A DNA stretch of 34,362 nucleotides from Parapedobacter soli (GCF_025460835.1 NZ_JAMXAY010000037.1:1-34362), one strand, 5' to 3'. Counted from the first letter of the stretch, positions 18,274 through 27,434 are shown. Notes: a model not told the origin generated them from the letters alone. Program-made: numbers and translations.

Positions 18274-18281
18274 CAAAAGTA
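18274..18281 (-). promoter_or_regulatory. -7 element TACTTTTG of the surface-protein operon
   Basis: On the minus strand 18281-18274 reads TACTTTTG, an exact TAnnTTTG match, giving a start near 18266 and a ~28-base leader to the ATG at 18238. The -33 region falls within the 15-bp-period repeats at 18290-18326, with TTTC rather than TTG. Confidence 0.65.
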
Positions 18282-18289
18282 CCTGCAAT

Positions 18290-18326
18290 CGGCCATCCGT
18301 GAAACGGCCATCCAGTGAGCGGCCGT
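18290..18326. repeat. Three 15-bp-period direct repeats (CGGCCATCC) in a divergent control region
   Basis: CGGCCATCC occurs at 18290-18298 and 18305-18313, and a truncated third copy CGGCCGT lies at 18320-18326, all exactly 15 bases apart. They sit between the surface operon's -7 element and the kinase promoter, overlapping the surface operon's -33 position. A regulator-binding array is plausible, and the divergent LytTR regulator is the obvious candidate protein (inference). Confidence 0.55.
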
Positions 18327-18367
18327 GTTGAGGCAGTAAACGACCGCTTTTCGTCAGGATTGGGCGA

Positions 18368-18396
18368 TTGCTCTCCCGCTGAAAAACAGTATCTTG
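18368..18396 (+). promoter_or_regulatory. Promoter of the 7TM kinase/LytTR operon (TTG-N19-TATCTTG)
   Basis: TTG at 18368-18370 and TATCTTG at 18390-18396 are separated by 19 bases. The -7 element is one base shorter than the consensus TAnnTTTG. The predicted start near 18402 gives a leader of ~15 bases to the ATG at 18417 and excludes the longer frame beginning at 18315. Confidence 0.5.
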
Positions 18397-18416
18397 CGAA
18401 CGTAAATCTATGTGCC

Positions 18417-20444
18417 ATGATGATTCGTTGGGTATTGTTGTGCAGCCTGCTGTGGACGGCCGGGTATGGCCGGGAGTCCGGTGGGGTGCAGCTGCTGTCT
18501 GAACTGCCGCAGGAGACCTCCATCCGGCAGCTGGCAGGCGTATACCTGGCGAAGACGGCGAAGACGCCGCATCCAGCAGATTGGGTGCCACCCGCCGCCA
18601 GCAGGTACAAGCCAATCCAGACCGAAAGCAGACACCAAGGCATAGACACGGTGTGCTGGGTACGTATGCGGCTGGCCAATGATTTCGACGTGGACACGAC
18701 CGTTTACTTCCTGGACCGGTATAACCCCGAAACCCATGCCTACCGGCTGTCTGCCGATGGTGAACCCATCCCCATCGCGTCTAGTGGCTACTTGGTGTCG
18801 AGCCGGTTGCGCAACGTCAAGCACAGCACGTCGGTCATTGCACTGCGGATGGCGGCCGGTGAGCACGCAACGGTGCTACTGCGTATCGTGCCCTTTGCCG
18901 GCTCATCGGTGTATGTAGACCCCCAGTTGCTGCAGGAGACCGGGTTCCTGGCCTATATGCTGGAAAGTTATGTGAGCAACCAGACCAACACCATCATCAC
19001 CAATGGGTTTATCTGGGCGGTGACCTGCTTGGCACTCTTCATGCTTTTTGCCTACATCCGTAACCGGCAGCACATCTACTTGTTTTATAGCGCCTACCTG
19101 CTCTGCAACGTCGTCTATGCGACCATGCATGCCGGACCCCAGACGTTGGTGGGTCTGTGGTGGGAACAGCTCCCGGGGTATTACTACAGCATCAACTACG
19201 CCATCCAGTTTGTCGGTTTTGCCCTGTACAACTATTTCGCGCGTGAGCTGCTCGACGTGAAGAAGCACGACCCCTGGATATACCGGGCCCTTAATTTTTT
19301 GGCACCTATCTACTTGGTTTTCGCAGCTATACAGGCCTCGCTCATCATGTTGCCCTTCGAGGCCGGTGCGGTAAACCTGCTGTTTCTCCTCATCCGCCTC
19401 ATCTTTATCCCCTTCAATATTTACATGGTGGTGCGCGGATTGCGGACCGTACGCACCCCGGTAATGACTTATTTTGCCATAGGGGTATCGGTATTCCTCA
19501 TTGGTGGCGGGATAGCCACCTACATGGTATACCGCCAGGTAACGCTGGACGGCGTCATGGCGGCCAGTATTTTCCAGCTGGGGATCTTGCTCGAAGTGAT
19601 TTGCTTTGCATTTGCGCTCGGGTACCGCATCAAATTGGCCGACGAGGAGCGCGCAGCCATACGCCAGCAGTACATCGGGCAGCTGAAACGTAACCACGAG
19701 CTGGAGCAAGCATATAGCAACGACCTGAAAATCGAGGTGGCAAACCGTACCCGCGAACTGCTGGACTACCGGAAGCAACTGGAAGAGCAGAAGGCCGCCG
19801 AGCTGAAGCTGCAGTATGAAAAAAAGCTGTACGAGGTGGAGAATGTGGCGCTCCGGGCGCAGATGAATCCACACTTCCTGTTTAATAGTTTAAATGCGAT
19901 CAAGTATTTCATCTTGAGTAGGCGCATCGAAGAGGCGGCCAGCTACTTGAACCGCTTTTCAAAGCTGCTCCGCATGATCCTCGAGTATTCGAAGCAGGAG
20001 CTCATCACCCTGGAAGAAGAACTGGAAGCCCTGCGGATATACCTTGAGATCGAATCGACGCGTTTCGACAGCTCCTTTTCGTATCGGCTGGAGGTGGAGA
20101 GTAACGTGCGGGCGGACCAGCTGACGGTTCCGCCGCTACTGCTCCAACCCTTTGCCGAGAACGCCATTTGGCATGGGCTCTTGCCCAAAACGGAGGGGCC
20201 GAAGACACTCGACATCCACATCAGCGAAGTAGATAAAGGCTTCTTGTTTGTGGTGGGCGACAATGGCATCGGGCGCCACCGTGCTGCGGCCATGGAGCGG
20301 AAAACATCGCGGTCTTTCGGTCGGCAAATCACACAGGAGCGCGTGGATATTTTCAATCGGACCTCGCACGCCAAGATTTACATAGACACCATAGACCTGC
20401 CCAACCATGGTGGCACGCGGGTGGAAATTACTTATGAAGTATGA
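18417..20444 (+). CDS. 7TMR-DISM sensor histidine kinase, LytS type, 675 aa
   Basis: A signal peptide (~1-19) precedes a periplasmic 7TMR-DISMED2-like sensing domain (~25-185). Seven membrane helices (7TMR-DISM_7TM, ~190-400), a long coiled coil (~410-480), and a His_kinase domain with QMNPHFLFN (His486) follow. The ATPase part shows an N box LLLQPFAENAIWHGL and G1 VGDNGIG. DISMED2 modules are thought to bind carbohydrates or similar ligands, which would suit its position opposite the surface-protein operon. The stop overlaps the ATG of the LytTR gene (ATGA, 20441-20444), so the pair is translationally coupled. The start was set at the ATG that begins the signal peptide. Confidence 0.92.
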   Translation: MMIRWVLLCSLLWTAGYGRESGGVQLLSELPQETSIRQLAGVYLAKTAKTPHPADWVPPAASRYKPIQTESRHQGIDTVCWVRMRLANDFDVDTTVYFLDRYNPETHAYRLSADGEPIPIASSGYLVSSRLRNVKHSTSVIALRMAAGEHATVLLRIVPFAGSSVYVDPQLLQETGFLAYMLESYVSNQTNTIITNGFIWAVTCLALFMLFAYIRNRQHIYLFYSAYLLCNVVYATMHAGPQTLVGLWWEQLPGYYYSINYAIQFVGFALYNYFARELLDVKKHDPWIYRALNFLAPIYLVFAAIQASLIMLPFEAGAVNLLFLLIRLIFIPFNIYMVVRGLRTVRTPVMTYFAIGVSVFLIGGGIATYMVYRQVTLDGVMAASIFQLGILLEVICFAFALGYRIKLADEERAAIRQQYIGQLKRNHELEQAYSNDLKIEVANRTRELLDYRKQLEEQKAAELKLQYEKKLYEVENVALRAQMNPHFLFNSLNAIKYFILSRRIEEAASYLNRFSKLLRMILEYSKQELITLEEELEALRIYLEIESTRFDSSFSYRLEVESNVRADQLTVPPLLLQPFAENAIWHGLLPKTEGPKTLDIHISEVDKGFLFVVGDNGIGRHRAAAMERKTSRSFGRQITQERVDIFNRTSHAKIYIDTIDLPNHGGTRVEITYEV

Positions 20445-21205
20445 AGAAGATAAAGGTTATACTGGTTGACGACGAGCGGTACTGCACGGAAACGCTGGCC
20501 ATGCAAATCAACGGGCTGGGTATGGATGTGGAGATCCTTGCCAAATTCAACGATAGCGTGGACGCACTGGCGTTTATTTCGACTACCGCTTTTGACTTGC
20601 TTTTTCTGGATATCGAGATGCCCAAGATGAGCGGGTTTGACCTCCTCTCGCGGCTGGGGGAGTTTCATTTCGACGTGGTATTCACTACGGCTTACGACCG
20701 GTATGCCATCAAGGCGTTTCGGTACAGCGCACTGAACTACCTGTTGAAGCCAATTGATGACCTGGAGCTGCGGAAGAGCTTTGAATTGCATGCACGAAAC
20801 AAGGAGAAGCACCTGAACCGGGAGTTGTTTTCGCATTTCCTCGGCCTGCTGTCGGGCGATGCGAACGTCAGTGGCAGGGTAGCCATCCCCGTTGATGACG
20901 GCTACGAGTTTATCAAGGTGGACGATATCATCCGGTGCGAGGCGGATAACTATTATACTCACCTGATTACCACGGATGGGAGCGATAAACTCGTATGCCG
21001 CACGTTAAAAGAAGTGACCAACTTGCTTAAAAATTCGGGTTTTGTACGCATCCATCAGTCGCATTTGGTCAACCCGGCACACATCCGGCGCATATCACGC
21101 CGTGATGGCGGTACGGTAATCACCATCGACAACCAAGCCTTGCGCGTATCGAAGGTCTACCGGCCGGCATTCCTCCAGCTGGTGGCACGGATAAGCAAGC
21201 TCTAG
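20441..21205 (+). CDS. LytTR-family response regulator, 254 aa
   Basis: A receiver domain (acidic DDE at ~9-11, phospho-acceptor Asp57 in FLDIEMPK, conserved Lys in LLKPIDD) is joined to a LytTR DNA-binding domain at ~150-250 (PVDDGYEFIKVDDIIRCEAD, then FVRIHQSHLVNP). The 4-base overlap with the kinase shows it is that kinase's partner. It closely parallels the regulator at 3172-3927 in layout. A 10-bp palindrome without a T-run immediately follows the stop. The likely but unproven target is the divergent operon at 14054-18238. Confidence 0.94.
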   Translation: MKKIKVILVDDERYCTETLAMQINGLGMDVEILAKFNDSVDALAFISTTAFDLLFLDIEMPKMSGFDLLSRLGEFHFDVVFTTAYDRYAIKAFRYSALNYLLKPIDDLELRKSFELHARNKEKHLNRELFSHFLGLLSGDANVSGRVAIPVDDGYEFIKVDDIIRCEADNYYTHLITTDGSDKLVCRTLKEVTNLLKNSGFVRIHQSHLVNPAHIRRISRRDGGTVITIDNQALRVSKVYRPAFLQLVARISKL

Positions 21206-21308
21206 CAAGCGCTTGTACGCAACGTTTGCAATTGCAGCATATCTTCCCGACCTTAGTTGCCTGTCTCTTGACAAACGAAAACGGAGAAGTATGAATACGC
21301 ATCTGTTG

Positions 21309-21358
21309 TTAACATTAACTTAACATCATGGAAACTATTAATACACATTAACTTCACA
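21309..21358 (+). promoter_or_regulatory. Two Pho-box-like paired direct repeats upstream of the phosphate transporter
   Basis: TTAACA-N5-TTAACA spans 21309-21325 and TACACA-N5-TTCACA spans 21342-21358. Both pairs have 11-base periodicity, and they are 33 bases (about three helical turns) apart. The 14-base segments at 21312-21325 and 21345-21358 differ at one position only. This matches the TT(A/C/T)ACA direct-repeat style of PhoP/PhoB operators, and the sites occupy the -33 region of a candidate promoter whose -7 is CACCTTTG (21357-21364). No phoB/phoR gene is in the window. Confidence 0.7.
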
Positions 21359-21391
21359 CCTTTGTGCCGTTAATGCCGTAATTTGGTTGCT

Positions 21392-23632
21392 ATGGACTAT
21401 ATGTTATTTATCGTTGCCGTATTGCTGGTTTTGGCCATCGCCGATCTGATTGTAGGCGTAAGCAACGACGCGGTCAATTTTTTGAATTCAGCGATCGGGA
21501 GCAAGGTGACGACCTACCGCAACATCATCCTTATTGCCTCTGCAGGGATTTTGGCTGGGTGTTTTTTTTCAAGTGGGATGATGGAAATAGCGCGGAAAGG
21601 GATTTTCCATCCGCAACATTTCACGTTCGATAAGGTGATGTGGATATTCCTGGCGGTGATGTTGGCCGACATTGTACTGCTCGATATTTACAATACATTG
21701 GGGCTACCTACCTCAACCACGGTTTCCATTGTTTTCGAACTGCTCGGAGCTTCGATGATCATGGGTTTCCTTTTCGCAGCCGAGAAAGGGGAGTCGATCG
21801 GTGAAGTGATGAAATACATCAATGTGGATAGTACTTTCTCCATTGTTTCGGGGATATTCCTTTCCATACTGATAGCTTTTACAGCGGGGGTTATTGTGCA
21901 GTTCGTGATGCGGGCCGCGTTTACGTTTCAATACAAAAGGCGGTTGAAAAGCTTGGGCGTGCCGTTTTCGGGTATCGGTATTGCTGTAATTATCTATTTC
22001 CTGCTTATCAAAGGGTTGAAAGGCACCACATTGGCTGAAACAGAATGGGTGGTTGCGATTCATGATAATGTGGTTATGGTGATGCTTGCCGTGCTGGTGG
22101 TGTCCGTTGGTCTTTGCTACTGGCTTCAGCGCCAGTTTGGGATGAACCCGTTGAAAATCGTGGTGCTGGCCGGTACATTTTCGCTGGCGATGGCTTTTGC
22201 GGGGAATGACTTGGTGAATTTCATCGGTGTGCCGATTACCGGATTGCTGGCCTATCAAAACTGGGTGGGAAGCGGTGTGCCGGCCGATACGCTGTACCAG
22301 GATTACCTTGCTAGGAGCGACATCATCGTGCCCACCTACATGCTGGGAATTGCCGGGGTGGTGATGGCGCTCACCCTCTGGCTGAGTGCTAAGGCAAAAA
22401 AGGTGACCGAGACCGAAATCAACCTCGGCAAACAGGGCGACGATGGAAGCGACGACCGGTTTAAGCCGAACAATATCTCCCGAAGAGTTGTGAAGACCGC
22501 GATGATGCTGGGGAATGTGTTTGATACGATAGTGCCGCGTAATGTGAAACGGCGTTACAACCTGAGTTTCCAACGGGATAAATTGCATAAAGCGACATTA
22601 GTTGGTGAACATGCGCCGGCGTTTGACCTGGTAAGGGCGGGGACCAACTTGATTTTATCCAGTATACTGATTGCTTGGGCCACCTCCCAGAAGCTGCCGC
22701 TGTCCACTACGTATGTAACCTTTATGGTGGCAATGGGCACTTCGCTGGCCGATAAAGCCTGGGGCCGTGAGTCTGCCGTTTACCGTGTGGCGGGTGTATT
22801 GAGTGTGATTGGGGGGTGGTTTATTACGGCATTCATTGCATTTTCGGTGGCTGGCTTGTTTGTCTTTATCATCTACCAAGGTGTAGTAGCTACCGCTGTG
22901 CTGATGGGGGTGGTGCTGGTTTACATCATCGTATCGCACGTTACGTTTGCCAAGAACGAGCAGAAATCAAAGACGGAGAAAAGCCGGCTCAGCTCATTGG
23001 AAGAGTCCGATCTCGATGTTTACATCCGCAGCAAGAATATGCTCGTAACGATGGTTATCGAAATATCGGGCCACTATGGGACTATTCTGAACGGGATACG
23101 CAGCGGTGACGCGTCGGCAGTGCGGAAAACCGACAAGGAGCTGATGGACCTGATTAAATACTCGTACAAACTGAAGCGGAATAGCCTGCGGGCTATCCGG
23201 AAGCTTGGCGCTGCCGACCGGCGCTCGGCCGAGGTTATTGTGCATGGAGCCGACCTGATACAGGATATGCTCCAGTCGGCAAAGTTCTTAAGCGCAGAGA
23301 GCTTGCAGTACATTGAGAATCTACATGAGTCGTTGGCGAGCGGGTTTATCGACACGTTAGAGGAGCTGGCGAGCAAGATGGATAAATTTTTCAGATTAGC
23401 CACCCATGAGCTTAACGAGGAAGATGGGCCCGACGTGCCGTTGCTGCGCTTGAGCCGCAATGAAATCCGTGAGTTTATCAATACCAGGTTTGGCAACGAG
23501 CTGGACATCATCCGCCGTAAGGATATTGGCAGCAAGCAGGCACTGCTCCAAACCAGTATATTCTTGCAAAGCCGCGACATACAAGCCGTGCTCTTCCGGA
23601 TTTGCAAACTCTACGGCCGGTTTGAGAATTAG
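21392..23632 (+). CDS. Inorganic phosphate transporter (PiT family) with C-terminal PhoU-like domain, 746 aa
   Basis: The PiT/PHO4 family moves phosphate as a metal or cation symport. Both signature repeats are present: VGVSNDAVNFLNSAIGSKV near the N-terminus and AFAGNDLVNFIGVPI near residue 275. About eleven hydrophobic helices are seen up to ~520, including LPLSTTYVTFMVAMGTSLADKAWG. After ~530 comes a soluble, charged helical region that resembles a PhoU/DUF47 bundle. Such fused PiT proteins of ~750 aa are typical of Bacteroidota. The ATG at 21392 is chosen over the TTG at 21383. Paired hexamers upstream suggest induction under phosphate limitation. Confidence 0.92.
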   Translation: MDYMLFIVAVLLVLAIADLIVGVSNDAVNFLNSAIGSKVTTYRNIILIASAGILAGCFFSSGMMEIARKGIFHPQHFTFDKVMWIFLAVMLADIVLLDIYNTLGLPTSTTVSIVFELLGASMIMGFLFAAEKGESIGEVMKYINVDSTFSIVSGIFLSILIAFTAGVIVQFVMRAAFTFQYKRRLKSLGVPFSGIGIAVIIYFLLIKGLKGTTLAETEWVVAIHDNVVMVMLAVLVVSVGLCYWLQRQFGMNPLKIVVLAGTFSLAMAFAGNDLVNFIGVPITGLLAYQNWVGSGVPADTLYQDYLARSDIIVPTYMLGIAGVVMALTLWLSAKAKKVTETEINLGKQGDDGSDDRFKPNNISRRVVKTAMMLGNVFDTIVPRNVKRRYNLSFQRDKLHKATLVGEHAPAFDLVRAGTNLILSSILIAWATSQKLPLSTTYVTFMVAMGTSLADKAWGRESAVYRVAGVLSVIGGWFITAFIAFSVAGLFVFIIYQGVVATAVLMGVVLVYIIVSHVTFAKNEQKSKTEKSRLSSLEESDLDVYIRSKNMLVTMVIEISGHYGTILNGIRSGDASAVRKTDKELMDLIKYSYKLKRNSLRAIRKLGAADRRSAEVIVHGADLIQDMLQSAKFLSAESLQYIENLHESLASGFIDTLEELASKMDKFFRLATHELNEEDGPDVPLLRLSRNEIREFINTRFGNELDIIRRKDIGSKQALLQTSIFLQSRDIQAVLFRICKLYGRFEN

Positions 23633-23634
23633 GG

Positions 23635-23895
23635 CTACGTATTCAACGATCCATCGTTTTCATCTACACGTATGCTGTACTCCTGCTGTACTTCGAGGGG
23701 TTCCCTTTTGCTTGTTTTTACTACTACGATCAAGTAAATAATACCGAATAATACCATCAGTGTGCCGTCCCACGTGCTTACCTGGCCGTCTAACGAGAGG
23801 GCGAACAGTAATATGGCTGCAAAAACCATCGTAAAGACGTCTTTTTTTATACTGTTGAGCTGTAAGGGCAGCGGGCGGATAGCGCTGAAAGTCAT
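23635..23895 (-). pseudogene. Central fragment of a Na+/Ca2+ antiporter (CaCA family)
   Basis: The 86 residues correspond to the middle of a YrbG-type calcium/sodium antiporter: end of the first exchanger repeat (SAIRPLPLQLNSIKKDV), two helices (FTMVFAAILLFALSLDG and GTLMVLFGIIYLIVVVKTSK), and the cytoplasmic loop (KREPLEVQQEYSIRVDENDG). Both alpha-repeat motifs, which bind the ions, are missing, so it cannot transport. It ends three bases from the PiT stop and lies 79 bases from the Ca2+ ATPase start in the opposite orientation. The family assignment is by remembered pattern; the alternative is a small membrane protein that kept a function. Confidence 0.65.
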
Positions 23896-23939
23896 ACTCC
23901 AAAATGTAGAAAATGTAGGTTAAAAACAAATACTATTCA

Positions 23940-23947
23940 TAACTTTA
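23940..23947 (+). promoter_or_regulatory. Possible -7 element TAACTTTA of the Ca2+ ATPase gene
   Basis: TAACTTTA differs from TAnnTTTG at the last base. It would give a start near 23953 and a ~20-base leader to the ATG at 23975. No good -33 TTG is seen. Confidence 0.35.
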
Positions 23948-23974
23948 TAGTATCGAAAAAGTTTTTCAGCCCGT

Positions 23975-26653
23975 ATGAGTGTTCCAAAAACTGGCAATCC
24001 GTTATTTCATGCCCAATCTATTGAACAGGTAATCAGTGAACTGAATGTAGATACCGATACAGGGCTTTCGCAAAATGAGGTCCAAAAAAGGTTAGACCAA
24101 TATGGGCCCAACAAACTACAAACCCAAAAGCGGAAATCCATTTTTGTATTATTCGTTTCACAATTGCAAGATGCACTGATTTATGTGCTGATAGGGGCGG
24201 TTGTCGTTACCATGTTGATGGGAGAATATATAGACGGTATTATTATCATCGCTGTGATTCTCATCAATGCCATATTGGGCGTGGTACAGGAGGTAAAGGC
24301 CGGAAATGCCATCGATGCATTGTGGGACTTAGCCACGCCAAAAGCCGTGGTAAAGCGAGATGGCCAAACAAAGGAGATCGATTCGGAAGCGATTGTACCT
24401 GGTGATGTTGTCGTCTTAGACGCAGGCCGTTATATCCCCGCCGATTTGCGGCTAATCGAGAGTGCCAACCTACAGATAGACGAGTCTGCGTTGACCGGCG
24501 AGTCTGTTGCCACGACCAAAGATGCGGATGTCGTATTTTCGGAAGAATATATTCCGCTTGGCGACCGCACCAATTTGGCGTACATGACCACCTTAGTCAC
24601 CTACGGCAGGGGGGAGGGTGTTGTTGTTGGTACGGGAAACCACACCGAGGTAGGCAATATTGCCCGGATTCTGAGTGAGGATGAAGAAACCAGGACGCCG
24701 CTGGAGATCCGTTTGGATAAACTCGGGAAAGCCCTTGGCATCGCCGCAATCGTCGTTTGTGTGGTTATTTTCTGCGTTTCATTCCTCCAAGGGCGAGATT
24801 TGGCCGAGATGTTCCTCACTTCGGTATCGTTGGCTGTTGCGGCTATCCCCGAAGGTCTGGCGGCAATCGTGGCGGTGGTACTTTCTATTGGGGTAACAAA
24901 AATGGCAAGGCAAAATGCGATTATCAAGAGGCTCCCAGCTGTCGAGACCCTAGGGTCGGTCAACATTGTGTGTTCCGATAAGACTGGCACACTCACCCAA
25001 AACAAAATGACGGTGCAAGAGCTGTATAGCTTTACCGACAAAGCCCAGCGCGTTGGCGAGGCGCTGTCTTCTGACGGTATCTTACTCGCGGAAGCCATGG
25101 TGCTGGCTTCAGATGCGACCCTTGAAAATGGGGAAGGTACGGGCGACCCAACCGAGATCGCGTTGTTGCAGATGGCGGACGACTTGGATATAAACCGAAA
25201 GAAACTACACCGAAATCAGCCCCGTATTGACGAGCTGGCATTTGACTCCGACCGGAAAATGATGTCCACCCTGAACCAAAAAGACGGAAAATACGTTGTG
25301 TATGCCAAAGGTGCAATAGACAACCTCATTCTGAAATGCTCGTCTGTTGTTGAAAATGGTAACATCATTCCGATTACCGAGGCCCACAAAGCCGCACTGT
25401 TGGCGGCTTCGGACATCATGACTGAAAAGGCACTCCGCACGTTGGCCGCGGCTTTTAAGCCGTTAGACAGCCCGATACCATCCGGTGATTTCGAAGAGGG
25501 CCTGGTGATGATCGGAGTGGTAGGCATGGTCGATCCGCCGCGGGCGGAGGTCAGAGATTCGATTGCTGTGGCTAAAGAAGCAGGTATCACCACTGTGATG
25601 ATTACCGGGGACCACAAAAACACCGCATTTGCCATTGCCAAAGACCTAGGCATCGCGGAAGATGCCTCGGAGGCGACCACCGGTGCGGCGATTAACCATA
25701 TGTCGCGATCCGAATTGCAATCCCATATCGCGGATTATCGCGTTTTCGCCCGGGTTTCACCCGAACACAAGGTCAATATTGTACGGGCGTTCAAATCAAA
25801 GGGTAATATCGTTTCGATGACAGGCGATGGCGTGAATGATGCGCCGTCGCTCAAAGCGGCCGACATTGGGGTGGCCATGGGAATAGAGGGCACCGATGTG
25901 GCCAAAAATGCATCAGATATGATTCTGGCTGATGATAACTTCGCCACGATTATCAATGCCATTGAGCAGGGTAGGAATATTTACAACAACATTAAAAAAT
26001 CGGTGGTTTTCCTGCTCTCGTGTAATGTGGGCGAAGTTGTCACGATGTTTGTCGCCATAGTTGCAGGGTTGCCCGTACCTCTTATTGCCACCCAGCTTTT
26101 GTGGATTAATCTAGTGACAGACACCCTTCCGGCGGTGGCGCTCGGCATGGATCCCGGCGATGAGGACGTGATGAGGGAAAGGCCCCGGACGGTGAATGAG
26201 AATTTCTTTTCGCATGGCGCCGGACGACGCGTTATATTGGCCGGAACACTGATTGGGCTCTTAACACTTACGGCGTTTCTTTTAGGGTATTATATCCAGG
26301 GGTACAACCCGCTGAAAAGCGGTATCCCTGAAGTTGTCCACGAGTATGCCTGCACGCTTTCCTTTTTAACCATCATTGCCTGCCAGTTGTTCTATTCGTT
26401 CAGTTTCAGGCACGAACACAAGTCCATTTTCAAAGTCGGGTTTCTCTCAAATAAATACCTTGTGGGTGCAGTTGTCCTGGGGATAGCCTTGCAATTGCTG
26501 GTGCTTTATATCCCGTTTATGCGGACGGCCTTCAAACTCCAGCCCATTGGGCTAAGCGACTGGTTGTTGGTGCTGGGACTTGGAGTAGTGCCGCTCCTGG
26601 CCAATGAAGTGGTCAAGCTTTTCGGGAGGATGAAAACGGCCCGGCCCTCATGA
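23975..26653 (+). CDS. P-type Ca2+-transporting ATPase (P2 type), 892 aa
   Basis: A cation_ATPase_N domain (~8-75) is followed by helices M1-M2, the actuator domain with LTGES (~170), helices M3-M4 with the PEGL motif (AAIPEGLAAI), and the catalytic DKTGTLT with Asp335. The nucleotide domain (including KGAID), the hinge TGDGVNDAPSLKAADIGVAM and six C-terminal helices complete it. The order, length and ion-binding sequences (PEGL in M4; NLVTD in M6) fit SERCA/PMCA-like calcium pumps. It pumps Ca2+ out of the cytoplasm at the cost of ATP. An antiporter fragment of related function lies immediately upstream on the other strand. Confidence 0.94.
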   Translation: MSVPKTGNPLFHAQSIEQVISELNVDTDTGLSQNEVQKRLDQYGPNKLQTQKRKSIFVLFVSQLQDALIYVLIGAVVVTMLMGEYIDGIIIIAVILINAILGVVQEVKAGNAIDALWDLATPKAVVKRDGQTKEIDSEAIVPGDVVVLDAGRYIPADLRLIESANLQIDESALTGESVATTKDADVVFSEEYIPLGDRTNLAYMTTLVTYGRGEGVVVGTGNHTEVGNIARILSEDEETRTPLEIRLDKLGKALGIAAIVVCVVIFCVSFLQGRDLAEMFLTSVSLAVAAIPEGLAAIVAVVLSIGVTKMARQNAIIKRLPAVETLGSVNIVCSDKTGTLTQNKMTVQELYSFTDKAQRVGEALSSDGILLAEAMVLASDATLENGEGTGDPTEIALLQMADDLDINRKKLHRNQPRIDELAFDSDRKMMSTLNQKDGKYVVYAKGAIDNLILKCSSVVENGNIIPITEAHKAALLAASDIMTEKALRTLAAAFKPLDSPIPSGDFEEGLVMIGVVGMVDPPRAEVRDSIAVAKEAGITTVMITGDHKNTAFAIAKDLGIAEDASEATTGAAINHMSRSELQSHIADYRVFARVSPEHKVNIVRAFKSKGNIVSMTGDGVNDAPSLKAADIGVAMGIEGTDVAKNASDMILADDNFATIINAIEQGRNIYNNIKKSVVFLLSCNVGEVVTMFVAIVAGLPVPLIATQLLWINLVTDTLPAVALGMDPGDEDVMRERPRTVNENFFSHGAGRRVILAGTLIGLLTLTAFLLGYYIQGYNPLKSGIPEVVHEYACTLSFLTIIACQLFYSFSFRHEHKSIFKVGFLSNKYLVGAVVLGIALQLLVLYIPFMRTAFKLQPIGLSDWLLVLGLGVVPLLANEVVKLFGRMKTARPS

Positions 26654-26690
26654 GGTGAGCTAACGGGCCCCAAGCGTTGTTATCAGGTTT

Positions 26691-27434
26691 CTATTCCAAG
26701 AAAGTCACTTTACCGGTGCTCATTTCATAAATCCCGCCGATTATTTCTATTTCTTTATTGTCTTCCATCTCTTTGAGGATGGGACTGTTCAGGCGGATTT
26801 GCTCAATGGTGTGTTTTACATTGCTTTCACATACTTCATGAACAAACTCAGGGTTGCCGGATGTCCGTTCTCCTTCATAGTTGGCTTTCTCTACAGCAGG
26901 TGTTATCTTCGAAAGCATCGCGGTAATATTACCCAGCTTTACATTGTCGATAGCCGACTTTATGGCGCCGCAATGTTCATGGCCAAGTACTAAAATCACT
27001 TTTGCTCCAGATACTTTGCACCCGAATTCCATGCTGCCGAGCAAATCTTCGTTTACAAAATTCCCGGCTATCCGCCCTACAAAAATATCTCCGATACCCC
27101 TGTCAAAAACATCTTCTACTGGTACGCGGCTGTCTAAACAGGATAAAATCAGTGCTTTTGGATACTGACCATCGGCACTGTTTCTCACTTGTGCGGAGTG
27201 ATCCCTGGCAGTTAGGTCATTGTTGACGAAGCGTTCATTACCTTCCTTAAAGGATTGTATAATTTGATTCGGCGTTAGTGCATCCCGCTGTTCTTTCGTT
27301 AAAACATTTTGAATTAATGCCTTAGGCTGTTCAGCAATTGGCTGGCTTTCTTTGATTCTGTTCTGCTGCGGGTTGTTGCAAGCCACCAGTGAGGCAATAA
27401 CAATTGAGGCAACGATAGCGTTTTTTTTGTGCAT
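26691..27434 (-). CDS. Beta-class carbonic anhydrase, lipoprotein form, 247 aa
   Basis: It catalyses reversible hydration of CO2 to bicarbonate. Zinc and active-site residues are all visible: Cys99-x-Asp101-x-Arg103 (CLDSR), and His152-x-x-Cys155 (GHEHCG), with the conserved loop RIAGNFVNEDLLGSMEFG between. The N-terminus is a lipoprotein signal (MHKKNAIVASIVIASLVAC, lipid Cys19) plus a ~30-residue tether. The enzyme is therefore exported and membrane-anchored, unlike the usual cytoplasmic beta form; this arrangement recurs in Bacteroidota. It converges on the Ca2+ ATPase gene. Upstream, 27435-27603 holds no gene. Confidence 0.92.
   Translation of the reverse strand: MHKKNAIVASIVIASLVACNNPQQNRIKESQPIAEQPKALIQNVLTKEQRDALTPNQIIQSFKEGNERFVNNDLTARDHSAQVRNSADGQYPKALILSCLDSRVPVEDVFDRGIGDIFVGRIAGNFVNEDLLGSMEFGCKVSGAKVILVLGHEHCGAIKSAIDNVKLGNITAMLSKITPAVEKANYEGERTSGNPEFVHEVCESNVKHTIEQIRLNSPILKEMEDNKEIEIIGGIYEMSTGKVTFLE

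Noticed and set aside
18239-18697. Upstream extension of the beta-helix frame
   Set aside because: It crosses the operon's own -7 element and the divergent kinase gene; the ATG at 18238 begins a signal peptide.
21206-21215. CAAGCGCTTG palindrome after the second LytTR gene as a terminator
   Set aside because: A 10-bp self-complementary site without loop space or T-run; could be a binding site, but nothing supports that.
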